A DNA stretch of 64,000 nt, taken from the NCBI GenBank assembly GCA_007258455.2, contig VDFB02196122.1, positions 60,955 to 124,954 on the forward strand, in the 5' to 3' direction. This DNA is from Sequoia sempervirens (Eukaryota; Streptophyta; Pinopsida; Cupressales; Cupressaceae). Below the pieces are notes generated by a model. The model was not told the origin of the DNA and made no database searches. It saw only the letters and a list, made by a program, of their open reading frames with translations. The translations under genes were made by a program, and so were the position numbers. Positions within the stretch are counted from its first letter, which is position 1. Every line of letters starts with the position of its first letter. Below, in pieces: positions 48,093 through 60,072 of this stretch.

Positions 48093-49370
48093 CTGCTGGG
48101 TATGCCCCGGGTAGGCCCAAGGAACTACCCAGGCACCTAGGCAGTATCCTAGGTACACCCGAGGACAAACCCACAATGTACCAAGACCAGTACCAAACCC
48201 ACATGCATACCCGGGTCAAATATGAAGGACCCGATAGCATAGATGTACACAGATTTTACCCATACAATTTTCTACTATTAATTGATGCTAAGATGATCTC
48301 TAAGTGATACATGAATGTTTTATAAAGCGAAGGACCACATTGTGTATACACCTTATTTTTGCTTTATTAATGCTTTCCTCATCCAAGACTTGTCAGCACA
48401 TTAATCTCCCTAAGCATATGTTCACACTTACGCCAGGATTGGGACGAGCAGCTTTTGATACTTGGTGAAAAATGTGTCATCAGCTATCCTTCCGATTGCC
48501 TAATGCTTCCTCTAAACCTCCTTTTGCTTTTGGTCCATATGTAGTCAATGTTATCAACCTAGATGACGATGCTCTAGAGCATGATTGTTTGATATTCAAC
48601 TTAAGGGTTCTAATCCATATTTATAGGTTTCCCTTTGTCATTTCTCAATGACAATAATACATATCATTTGCTCTACTCATGCAATTACATTTGCCTTGAG
48701 AAGAGAGGAAGCTTACATTGAGGAAGACAAGTCAATATAAGGTCTTGAACATTTCAAGAACAAGAGTTGTGTCAACAAAGTTTACCAAGTCTTCAAAGTC
48801 CCCAACTGTGTTCTACTTAGGTCTTCTTTTATCCATCTTTACTTCACCTATAACCATCTCTCATCAAGTGGTGTGAGCCAGGATTTAGATTAATGCACCA
48901 AAAAGTTGACTAAAGCTGAGTATCCCTAGCCCTAATCTTTGTTTTTTGTTACTTTCATTTATATTGTGAATGCTGTGTGGTTCATGTACTAAATTGCATA
49001 GTATTGCTGACTACCTTATCTTCTACATTGTTGTTGCCTATAGCCCACCCTTGCCACCTAATGGCATTATAATCTTCATGACTCTTGGTTACCGCCTAGT
49101 GGCATCCCTTCTTACAAAAGTGCTTTCTGACAGCCCTGGACCACTTTCTGGACCGACACTCTTGAACCGTGTTGGATTTAAAATGGACTTCATTTTTTTG
49201 TACTAGAGGATCATCATGTTATAGAGACCCATTTTAGGCCCAACACACATAGTGCTTGCCCAAAATAAAAATGATTCTTATATTTAATGGTGCCATCTAT
49301 TTCGAAGGTTCCAAAAGTTATTCATTTGTCTTTGCAACAAATCCAACTCTTTGCATAAGGTTGTATTTTG
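48093..49370 (+). repeat. dispersed repeat D, copy 2
   Basis: 48262-49370 is homologous to about 22090-23235 (for example 'ctaagcatatgttcacac' and 'ggcccaa(g/c)acacata' segments in the same order). The left 170 bp is rich in GGGTA/TACCC units. No protein recognised. Confidence 0.65.
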
Positions 49371-51439
49371 AAAGAAGACAATGCATACACAATAAAAAAA
49401 CAAATAGCTATTATTGTAGAAAGGAAGGAACTTTTATCATAGCAAAAGACATGAGGAGCCCATGCCTTGTTTTATGAAGTTATCACAAAAGAAAAGAAAA
49501 AGAAGAATCAACATATAGACAATGGATGCATACATGACAATGTTAAAACATGACAAAATGAGAAACAGGCAAAAGATAGAAATACTCCGTAATGTCCTGA
49601 TCATTTCTCAAATGCTTTGAAGCAATATTTCCAGAAAATAACAGGAATTATGTGTGTATTTCTTCCACAAATGCAACCATTATTTATGATGTTTCATGCC
49701 CAAATATTTGGAGAGGAGCCTGAGGTCTTCTATTATCAACCTACTGCCATTTGTCAATACTCAATAGTTCTCTCAACTGATTGTAGATTTCTATTTCCAG
49801 CCAAAGGGGTTTTCATTCATTGAGAATGTACCTGTTGAGTTCATCATTCTGATAAAACATTTTGGAAAGGATCCTACTAGATGCTGCCACATGTCCATGG
49901 ATCTCTCATTCAGTTATAGATGATGCCACATGTTGACTGATATGCTTTGAGTCCTTTGATGTGTTGATTCATCTTAGTGTGTTTTAGTAGTTATGTGCAT
50001 TGCTCATTCATGTCAGCATGTCTTCAAAATCCCAAGTTCCAGAGGGTATTACTACTAAATGATAGAAACTAGAGAGAACAAGAGCTTAGAGATATCATTG
50101 CTCCCGGTCATTTTCTTAATCATATAAGATAGGTCCAAGGGTATTAGGCTGGGATATGTTCTTCAAATCTATCCCAAACAGATTTGTAGAGTCCTTGTGA
50201 TCATCCTATGCTAAACGAATTAGATACTGAATAGTAGTGCTTCAGTCGAGTTAAAAAATTGTTGGGCAAGAAGCACTCCTTTGTCATCAAACATTATTTA
50301 AATGAATATGAAAGTAATATTCATGGCCATGTTTATATTCTTCCACTCATGTACTGTTCAATTTGTGTAATTTCTTGATTATGAACATCTCTTTTATGGG
50401 GAGTCTTGCATTTCTCTTGTAACTACTTATAATTGAGTGTTTACTCCAATGGATCAAGGCACCAATTGTGGCAAATTGTATCACATTTTTCACCAAATCT
50501 TTTTTTGTTTTTTTCCTGAGAAGATTGGGTGTTAGTGAGGGATGTCATACATATATTCTCTTTGAGATTTCAGGTTTTCCTTAGATCTAGTGCAATTCTT
50601 AGATTTTTGAGAAAATATATTAAACAGTACAAGTAGGAAGTCAATGAAAATGGGTCTGCAAGATAATCTTTCATTACTTGTTTAGTTTAGGTAAATAATT
50701 GAACTCTAGAGAATGGGCCAAAATGGGTTTTTCAAAATTATAGTATCTTTTAAGACTGATGCAATGCATACTCAAAATCATGGGTATATGATAGGCAATA
50801 TTTATTGGTCAGATATTGTGCTGAATGAATAAATATATAACAAATTTGTTTAGATCTGAGCTAGTTTGTTTAGTGGACATTGGTTGCCAGTGACAAATAA
50901 TCAAATGAATAAATGCAAAGGACTACATTAAGGCTTCAAATCTGGTTATTCTCATGGTGTTTAATGATTTGTCATTGTTCACAAACTCAAACTCGACTTG
51001 AACTTGGCAGACCCAAAATTTTCAACTCAGCATATCCCAGCAACTTAAATAAATAATTAAATTCCTTTCAAAACATAAATTTTATGCAAAATACATGAGG
51101 TATCGATCAAAGGAAGTCTGCAAGAGTCTGTAAAACATATAGACAATCACAAGAGTCTGTAAAACCAAAACATATCAAGGGAAGTCTACAAAAACAATCA
51201 TGATTTACATTAAACAATCACAATTTACACTAAACAGTCACAATTTACAGTCATGAGGGCATAAAGAAATCACTGGGAAATCTGCAAAAACAAAAAGTGA
51301 AACAAAAAATGCATTTGAAGTCATGTGTGAGCATATTTGCACACTAGGGCATGCACAGGCCAAGTAAATTCATTGTTTTAGGCACATTTTTCAGCATTTT
51401 CAGCAAGTTGCAAATTAACCCTTTTGAGAGCTTTCAGCA
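49371..51439. other. unassigned intronic DNA
   Basis: No gene found. 50985-51040 resembles the arm of the hAT-type MITE at 4607 (aactcgacttgaacttggcag). 51110-51260 has short repeated agtctgcaa / caatttaca units. Confidence 0.35.
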
Positions 51440-52018
51440 GCATAATAGTACTTGCAAATACTACATAATCTCCATCTCAAGCACTGAAATCAAAGCAAAA
51501 ATAGGAAACCATTAAATGGTATATGGGAAACAATGAGCAAAACCACTATGAGGTATGGTGCCCAAATCCCCAAGATGAAATCCAACACCCCATTCCAAGA
51601 TGGGTCTTCTAACTATATTTAGCAATTCTCTTATATATGTCATAATTTGTCAAAAGGTGTCATTACCACCTCCCCAACTTGGGCATTCCATTTTGGCTCT
51701 ATCATCTCCATTCAAAGATGCTTATGATGTATCATGCTTACATGTCATAAGTTGATCAGCAAGTCAAATCAACAACATAACCTCCCTCTTATATGCTCTT
51801 GTGTGCATCATAGATGCTCTTACATCTCTTACAAACTCTTACATTGTCATAGATGAACGTACACATCTTACATGACAAGGGATTCTCTTACACACATCAT
51901 ACCAATGCATACACACGGCAAGACATCGCAATCATATTGGGATACCCTTTTCAATAAGGGCTCACAAAGAATAAATAATCATTAAGATTGCAAGATGTAT
52001 GACACACCTTTACAAACA
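51440..52018 (-). mobile_element. copia element Y, 3' LTR (partial)
   Basis: Aligns with 59490-60072 and 57620-57950. Its LTR start on the minus strand (TGTTTGTAAAGG, ending 52018) is preceded by a purine tract, AAGAAGTGGGAGAA (reverse complement 52019-52032). Similarity to the 5' LTR is lost left of about 51440, so this LTR is truncated or highly diverged there. Confidence 0.65.
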
Positions 52019-52299
52019 TTCTCCCACTTCTTGTAAGCCTTGCAAGACCAAAAGGGAACACCAACATTGTCAACTATCTACTAAGGGCTGAACACTACAT
52101 AAACTTCTCCATGCTCACAGCTTCATCAATAGATCTGCAACATTCTCCAAAGTGTTAACCTTTCCAAGCATGACCCTCCCATGCTTCACGATACTAAACA
52201 TCAATGTGCTCCATCTATGCATGAAAACTCAAGCTCTTTGCCAAACCGATAGCACTCCGACTGTTGCATCTAGTATAAATTGCTCCATGACTCAACCCA

Positions 52300-53490
52300 A
52301 CATCTAAACAAATATTTGAAGCTAGATGGCCTCCTTAAAAGCATGAATAATTGCCACATACTTTATCTCTATAGTGGACAAAACAACCACAACTTTTCAC
52401 TTGCTCATTCAACTCACTACACTAAACAAGTTAAAGACATAACCGCTACTAGATCTCTTGTTGTCAACATCTCTTGCCCAACCAAAATAAATATATCCCC
52501 AAATAGCCATTGAGTGTGGCAAGTCCCTTGAGACATCATTTGCTTGATAACATAAAAAGTAATAAAAAGAACCCCACAAATATTTGAAAACCCTCTTCAC
52601 TGCAACCCAATGATCTTGTCCAAGATTAGCTATGAAATGGCTCAACACTCTCACTACTTGAGCAATGCCTAGTCTAGTGCAAACCATAGCATATACATAA
52701 GACTACTAAATGCACTAACGTAAGGAAATGTGACATATCCTCCATCTCACTAAGTGCAGATGGACACTAATCAACTAATAACTAATAACTTAGTCCCCAC
52801 CCAAATAGGAATGCTCACTGGTTTGCAATCTATCATGAACAATGTAACATAGAGTTCACATGCTTATGCTAGCCCAACCAAAGCTTTTTGTTTGCTCTAT
52901 CTCTACAAATCTCCATACCCAAGATGAACTTAGCAGTCCTTCATATTGAACTATGCAAAAAAGCTGAAATTTCAAGTCCCTAATCACATCCTTACTATTA
53001 CCCAAAAACGACATATCAACATACAAAGTGATAACAATGCAACAATTACCATCCTCTTTATAATAAACACAATGCTTTGATTTAGGCCTCACAAATCCAA
53101 GTCCAACACAAAAAAAATAAACTTATGATACCACATCCTAGGTAAATGATACCATAAAAAGATTTCTTCAATATACAAACCAACAACTCCTTACTTTTTA
53201 CAATGTTATTCTTTGGCTATGACATATAAATCTCTTGCTCCAAGTCACCCTACAAGAAAGTTGTTTGTACATCCATTACACAATTTCAAGATCAAAAGCT
53301 ACTATAACAAATAACAAGAACCTAATGGATGTTGCCTTAGCAACTAGAGAAAAATATCATTAAAGTCTATCACCTCAACCTAGGAATATTCTTTCACAAC
53401 CAATAAGCTTCCTTCCTTCCGACAACTAAACCAAGTCCCAAGTTTCATTCTCTTTCAATGCAGCCATCTCCTCAACCACAGTTGATATCT
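52300..53490 (-). pseudogene. copia element Y reverse transcriptase and RNase H
   Basis: Minus strand, reading leftwards. AALKENETWDLV near 53465-53430 is the RT N-terminal region. At 53080-52990 KSKHCVYYKEDGN...LYVDM is the RT catalytic region, where the second Asp of YVDD is replaced. At 52660-52410 HWVAVKRVFKYLWG and RSSSGYVFNL are RNase H motifs. Many stops and frameshifts. In a working element this would copy RNA into DNA; here it is dead. Confidence 0.8.
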
Positions 53491-54189
53491 AGGACTCATT
53501 ATCATAATTTTGTATTGTCTCTTTCACACTTCAAGGTTCATCAATATTAATAATCAAAGCAAAAATACATCCAAAATCAAGTAGACTATACCTTTTTTGT
53601 TGCCTTCTTATCCTAGGAGTTTCACAAGCTTATCTAAGTTAACCTAATAACTTAAGTTGTGGATCATTACTTGACTCAATGCCTTCATTTCCATCCTCGT
53701 ATTTAGTAACTACTTCAAGCATATTCTCCTTATATGGAGATCATACGAGTAATGCAATTCACACAATTATGCAACTTTAACCTTTATACAATTCACTTCC
53801 TAAGTACAATCAGGTATGCATTTTCATATAATAATTCATTTTCTCTATTACATAGAAATGCAGTTAATGAAATGAATTCCTACCTATGCACAAACAGTAA
53901 ACACAAAGGACCATAACATTTTAATATTCAAAAACAGATTTGATAGTAGAAGAATATCCCATGCCTGATTTTTAGCTTTCCTTCAAAAGATGAAGTCTCA
54001 GTCTATCTTCACAGCGCCTCAACTCAATTGATCAATTGGTAAATTCTTCACAAGCCTCTACCTTTCTCACTCAGATTATACTCTCAAATTGATATCTTCC
54101 TCACTCAGAAATACACTCCTCTAATAATGATTATTCAATCTATTATTGGTCACAGCTGAATATAGCACAATCCACCACCAAAGGTTCCA
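53491..54189. other. copia element Y remnant or junction sequence, no clear motif
   Basis: Lies between the RT start of element Y and the left edge of the gypsy fragment. No recognisable domain; AT-rich. Confidence 0.3.
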
Positions 54190-56537
54190 ACCTGGTGGAG
54201 TTTTATGACGACAAGCGTGATGATAAGTCTCTGGAGAATTTCTTCTGCGATGTCAAGGAGCTCTTTTCAAATATGTCGGGTTTATCCGACGAAGCGCAAG
54301 TGAAGAAAGCAGTGTCTTTCCTCACCGAGAGCGCCAAGCTCTGGTGGAGGTCGAGGCAAGCCGATAAGCTAGCTGGGCACATGGTGGAAGACATAGACAC
54401 TTGGGATGAACTTAAGGAGGCTCTGCGCGAACAGTTCCATCCAAGAAACTCTGAATGGGTCGTGTGAGCCCAATTTGATGAACTCGAGCACACTAGCATG
54501 GTGCGAGATTATGTGAAGGCTTTCCAAACCTTGGTGTTGGAAGCGCCTAAGGGAATGACTAACTTTGAAAAGCTTTATTTGTTCATGCATGGTTTACAAT
54601 CATGGGTACAAGCGGACCTGCGTCATCAAAATGTACGAACACTTCCTCAGGCCATAGTTGTGGCTGAGCGACTCCTTGATTTCAAAGGGAATGCGGCCAA
54701 GGGGTATGGTGGGGGTAAGTCTGGAGCTACAGACAAAGGCAAACCATTCCGAAACAAGAATAAGCAGCATAGGGGTTTGCCTTACCCCAAGCGTAATGAG
54801 GTCAAGACAACAAAAAGCAAGGCGACAAGCCTCAGAAAGAGCGGCCCTCTAATGCTGAGAAGAAGCGAGATAGAAATTGCTTATTTGTGGTTGATCGGAT
54901 CATTGGGCGCAGGAATGTCTAGAGCGAAAAAGGCTCAATGCGGTATTGACTCCTAAAGAGCCAATTGCTAAGATGGGAGCTTTACAACTTCTGGCCACAA
55001 TCCGTGACAACCTGCAAGACATTGCGTCATCCCAGGATACCTTGACTCTACACGAGTTGTGCTTTGTTGAGGCATTCTTTGGACAGACGAAAGTACTGGT
55101 GATGTTGGATTTCGGTACGACCCACAATTATATCTCTACAAGCAAGGCAAGGCGGCTCAAACTTCCAATGGCTAAAGGACAAAAGTCATTTAAGAGTGTG
55201 AATGGACCGGCTAAGAAATGCGTGGGCGACATCCAAGATGTGCATGTGTGAGTTGGATCATGTTTTGGTGCCATTAATTTGGTGGCCATTGACATGACCA
55301 ACTTCAACTTGATCTTGGGTCAAGATTTCATCTGAAAGTCCTGTGCAATGTTGGCCCCTCATCTCAACTGTGTTATATTCATGGATCCCAAACGGCCGAG
55401 CGTGTTACAAACCATGAAGGTTGGTCTTGACAAGTGCCTGATTTCTGCAATGAGTTTGCGCTGAGCTGCTTGGAAAAACTCCGATGAGATCTATCTGGCA
55501 GTGCTCCTTGGCGATTGGGACGAAGAGGCAGAAGCCGAGTCCTCTAATCCTGGGGATGTACATGATGTCTTAGATAGATACTCGGAAGTCATGCCGGAGC
55601 GGTTGCCTGCGGAACTCCCACCTAGGAGGCATGTGGATCATCATATTGAATTGGAGTTGGGAGCTCGCCCTCCTAAGAGGGCTCCTTACCACTTATCCGC
55701 TCCTAGGATGCAAGAGTTGAAGAGGCAACTTTTGGAGCTCACCGAGGTTGGGTTCCTCAGACAGTCACATTCGCCTTATGCTGCACCTGTGTTGTTCCAG
55801 CACAAGAAAGATGGTTCCTTGTGGCTCTGTGTGGATTACCGAGCTCTAAACAAGCTCACCATCAAGAACAAGTATCTGTTGCCCCTCATAGTGGATAGTT
55901 TTGACCAACTCACGGAAGCAAGGTACTTTACCAAGCTTGATTTGCATCAAGGCTATTATCAGATCTGAATAGCTCCTAGGGACGAGGAGAAGACTGCGAT
56001 CACAACACAGTATGGGTCCTATGAATACTTGGTCATGCCATTCGGCTTGACGAATGCAACGGCTACTTTTAGTACCCCGATGAACGACTTGTTCCATCTG
56101 TTGCTGGACAGATGTGTGGTCGCCTACTTGGATGACATCTTGGTCTTTAGCCGAACACTGGAGGAACACCGAGTTCATCTAGCCGAGGTCTTCGAGCTAT
56201 TGCGGCAAAATAAACTTTATGTTAAGGAGAATTGCTCAGACCGAAGTCCAATTCGTGGGTCATATTGTTGGCCATGGCTTGTTGAAGCCAAATCCGAAGA
56301 AGTTGCGAGCTCTTGAGGACTGGGAGCCCCTCAAATCCGTCCATGAAGTGCGTCAGTTTCTTGGACTGGCAAACTATTATCGCAAGTTCGTTCCTGGCTA
56401 TTCAAAGATTGCTATTCCCTTAACCGATTTGCTCAAGAAGGATCGCAAATGGAGGTGGGGACCTAAGCAGCAAGATGCGTTTGAGCAACTTAAGAGGAAG
56501 CTAAGGTGGAGGTTCTTCCTCTTCCAAACTCTTTGAG
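54190..56537 (+). pseudogene. Ty3/gypsy (chromovirus-like) gag-protease-RT fragment
   Basis: A plus-strand fragment truncated at both ends. 54195-54720 encodes a retrotransposon gag domain (AKLWWRSRQADKLAG, WDELKEALREQF). A scrambled zinc-knuckle region with a frame change follows near 54895. The protease is at about 55040-55330 (MLDFGTTHNYIS replacing the usual D-S-G, then LGQDF). RT follows at 55660-56530, with [26 protein letters not shown] and the YLDD box (VAYLDDILVFS, 56128-56160). The end (GLANYYRKFVPGYS...) stops before RNase H. In-frame TGA stops are at 54465, 55249, 55333, 55462 and 55966, and there is a frameshift near 56220. It lies inside copia element Y without LTRs. Confidence 0.9.
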
Positions 56538-56579
56538 CTTTCCTAATCAAGTACAACCTAAACCTTTGGCTCAACTATA

Positions 56580-57440
56580 GGTGTGGTTGTCTCTGTCTTT
56601 AGTTGTAACTACACCATAGACTTCACAATTCCATCTAGTTCTTCAACTATAAGGGAAGATCTAGTCTCTCTGAAGATCACATTCCAACTATCTAGAACTT
56701 TCCCAATCACAAGATGCCAAAGCTTGCACCCTTTCACACCAACACCATTGCCAAGGAAGATAAATATCACAACCTTATAATCCAACTTTGGTTGCTTTTC
56801 CTTAGGCACATAAGCATATGCATCACATCCAAAAACTCAAAAGGAGGGCTTTATGTCCATCCAAACCTTCATAAGGGTTTCTCAACAAGCATGGATGTAG
56901 AAGACATGTTAATCAAGCAACATGTGCACTAACCACCTTTGCCTAGAATAATTATTCCAATCTAGCCCCACTGACCATACTTCTAGCCCTCTCCATCAAC
57001 ATCATATTCATCCTCTCTACAATTCCATTGTACTAAGGGGTGTATGGAGTAGTCGTGTCATTCGTTGTCATTCTCTTTATAGAATCTATCAAACTCCACT
57101 GAACAAAATTCTTCGAAGTTATCAATTATCAACACCTTGATCTTTTTACTCGTTTGGTTTTCCACGAGAACCTTATACTCCCTAAATTGACTAAAGACCT
57201 CAAATTTGTTTCTATGAAAGTAGACATGTGTCCTCCTAAAGAAATAATCAATAAAAGAAACATAATACAAGGATTTTAGTAATGAAGGAACATCTCTTGA
57301 ACCAAATACATCACTATGAGAACAATCAACAAGTCCCTCTACAAGATTTTTTTTTTTTCAAGGTCATTAGACCTTTCTCGCCAATATGGCCCATGTATTG
57401 GTGACAATATTGTCTTTTGGCAAGGTTACTTGCTCTATAA
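56580..57440 (-). pseudogene. copia element Y integrase
   Basis: On the minus strand, 57270-57058 carries YYVSFIDYFFRRTHVYF and KVLIIDNFEEFCSVEFDRF, the integrase core with D-N-x-x-E-F. 56809-56600 carries KEKQPKLDYK...FLGNGVGVKG..LW, the copia integrase C-terminal motif. The second Asp of FIDD is lost. Downstream coding (RT) lies beyond the gypsy fragment, at 53490. Confidence 0.85.
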
Positions 57441-57619
57441 GGTAAGATCATGCTTAGGTAACCAAAATGCATGACCATCATGACTAGATACAACAAAAAT
57501 CTTTGCTACAAGTTTATTTAGTAATCTAAACACAACTATAATGCACTTGCAAAGCAAGCCTTTACAAGCGTATCACCACCTAGAGGTTTGGAGTAATTAT
57601 AATACCTACAAACTCATTA

Positions 57620-57950
57620 TCCAAAAGACCTTCATCTCAAGCACCCCATAAATAGGCGAAGCAGAATACAAAACCATCAAATGGTAGTTACGAAACCATG
57701 AGCCAAAACCACCCAAAAAAGTGGCACTCAAATACCTAGTTAGAAAACCAACATCCAAATTCCAAGATAAGTTCAAAGGCTAGAAATGGCATATTCCTTC
57801 ACCTATCATAAGTGTGTCATAATCCACTCGCCAACTTGGGCATTCCATTTTGACATTATCTTCATTCAAAGATGCCTTATGATGTGATATAATACACATC
57901 ATAAGTTGGTCAACAAGTGTAACTCCCTCTTACAACTCTTTTTTATGTCC
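57620..57950 (-). mobile_element. third copy of element Y LTR sequence
   Basis: About 330 bp matching 51500-51790 and 59610-59880 (cccaacttgggcattccattttg..., cataagttggtcaacaag...). It lies between the protease and integrase parts of element Y, so it is a nested partial LTR or a rearranged piece. No TSD found. Confidence 0.65.
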
Positions 57951-58189
57951 TAGGCACTTTTACATTTCCAATGTCAAAGGAAAAACTTCTAGAGGCCATA
58001 ACTTTTGATCCAAGAGGCCATTTGGGCCCTTTTTCCAAAATCATAGAGCTCAAAAAGATCTATGCAACAATTATGCCAAGCAACCCAAAAAAATTATTTC
58101 ACCTTAGAAAAAGCTCTATAGCCAAGAAATTGTGTTTTTGTGTTTCATAGTTTGAAAACTACAGTCTTCATATACTCAACATTAGGAGC

Positions 58190-59130
58190 AAGGTTGAGAC
58201 ACCTTTCCTAACATGATCCTCCAATCAGAGAATTAGATCTTGACTCTCCCATGGCTAAACACTAAGGTAGGAGTTGTCGTCAAGATATATTTTTCCACAA
58301 TCAAAACTCTCATTGTTTGAAAACCACTATGATGGGGACTAATAGAAAGATGCTCTAAAGTCAATCATTTATGCACCCTCACATACATGCATAGCCAAGG
58401 CTGCAACAAAAGTATCATTTGCATCCTCTTAAAAAGATTTATCAAAATGACATCAAATTCACAATTGTTTTTCTTATTTTTCTCTTCCTTGCAATCTCTT
58501 TAGAAATGGCCTATCTTGCCACAATTCCAATATTTCACCTTGGACTTACTAGGAAACTGAGATCTTCCACAAAACGTAGATCTAATTTTATCCTTCTTCT
58601 TGCCTTTCTCCTTCAATCGTCCACAAACAACCAATGCTTCCTTCGTGGATTTGGAAGTCTTTTGCCTCATCTCCTCCCAGAGTAAAGCAAACATTACTAC
58701 ATCAAGCAAAAAATTTGAAGTAGTGCTTCCAAAGGCCATCACTAGGTTGTCCCACAAGTCTAGCAAAGAACATAAAAAGGTCATGCATCAATCTTTGTCT
58801 TCCATTTTCACGCCAATCAAATATTAGTAGCTCACAATTGTGTTGGATACATTAAGGTGCTCATCAACAAAATCTCCCTCACCCATCCTCAAAGTGTACT
58901 TCTTTCATAGAAAAATCTTTTTACCAAGGATTTAGCTAAGTAATAGATTAATGGGTTTCCCCAAAACATTTAGGAGCACTAAATCTGCCAAACAACCCAA
59001 TCTTCAAGTGACATTGACGAAAGTTTATTCATGGAGACCACAACCCATAGATCTCATTTTATGAGCAAGCCCTCCATTTTAAGCTTCCAAGCTCTAAATT
59101 TGTGCCATTAAATATTCCATCTCCAATTTA
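58190..59130 (-). pseudogene. copia element Y gag and protease
   Basis: On the minus strand, 58784-58500 encodes the gag C-terminal region (LCSLLDLWDNLVMAFGS, LLWEEMRQK, then WNCGKIGHF, a zinc knuckle lacking its first Cys). About 58390-58200 reads FVAALAMHVCEGA then MIDFRASF, the protease region with D-S-G-A changed to D-F-R-A. Stops are frequent. It sits just downstream of the 5' LTR and primer site at 59222-59238. Confidence 0.8.
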
Positions 59131-59238
59131 GACATGCTTTCCATCTTCCCTAAAATAAATATCTCCTATACACATGCTCCCACTCAAACCAAGATTTATC
59201 CAAAAAAAAATCCTACCACCTAGGAGCCAAGTTGACCA

Positions 59239-60072
59239 ATCTTCGATATCAAATGAAAGGATGTCAAGATAATGGAGATGCTTCCTACACTAATCTATGA
59301 TGGGATGAATGTATAGGAGATACAATCAAACAATTGCAAATAAGAAAACAAACAAAAAAACCATTACAAAATAATATACAAAAAAAATCATTACAAAATG
59401 ATATACCCTAGGAAAACCCTTTCAAAAAAATCTAGCCTCTAAATTTTGAACCAATTGTATTTTCAATGACACCAACAATTACGATACAACTCCAGGCTCG
59501 AGCCTTCTCAAGAGATTATACCAACATCGAATCTATAGAGTTTCCAACAAAATAACAGTACCTTAAATACACCATATAAAATCTCCATCTCAAACATCAA
59601 ACAAATAGAAGCAAAACAAGAAACCATGAACAAAACCACTGAGAGTTATGATGCCCAAATCCCCAAGTCAAAATTAAACTCCCCATTCCAACATGGATCT
59701 CCAAGCTATTTTTAGCATATTCAATTAAATCTATCATAACCCATCAAAAGGTATAATAGCCACCTCCCCCACTTGGGTGCCCCATTATCTTCATTCAACA
59801 ATGTTTTATGATGCATTATTCTTACACATCATCAGTTGGTCAACAAGCCAAGGCAACAATGTAATCTCCCTCTTACATGCTCTTCCATGCATCATAAATG
59901 AATTTACATCTCTTACACACTCTTATATTGTCATAGATACCTATGCATATACATAGCAAAATGGCCAAGTCATAGTGAAATCCCCTTTTCCATGAGGGCT
60001 CACAAATAATTAATAAATAAATAAGAAATAAAACATTAGGATTGCAACTTGTATGGCATACCTATCCCAATA
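59239..60072 (-). mobile_element. copia element Y, 5' LTR
   Basis: About 834 bp. The left edge is set by a decayed primer site (59222-59238, TTTGATATCGAAG on the minus strand, compare TGGTATCAGAGC). The right edge is by comparison with the 3' LTR start at 52018. It shares the 59490-60060 stretch with 51440-52018. No clear TSD. Confidence 0.6.

Noticed and set aside
54203..54590. Minus-strand open frames opposite the gypsy gag
   Set aside because: Shadows of the plus-strand gag coding sequence.
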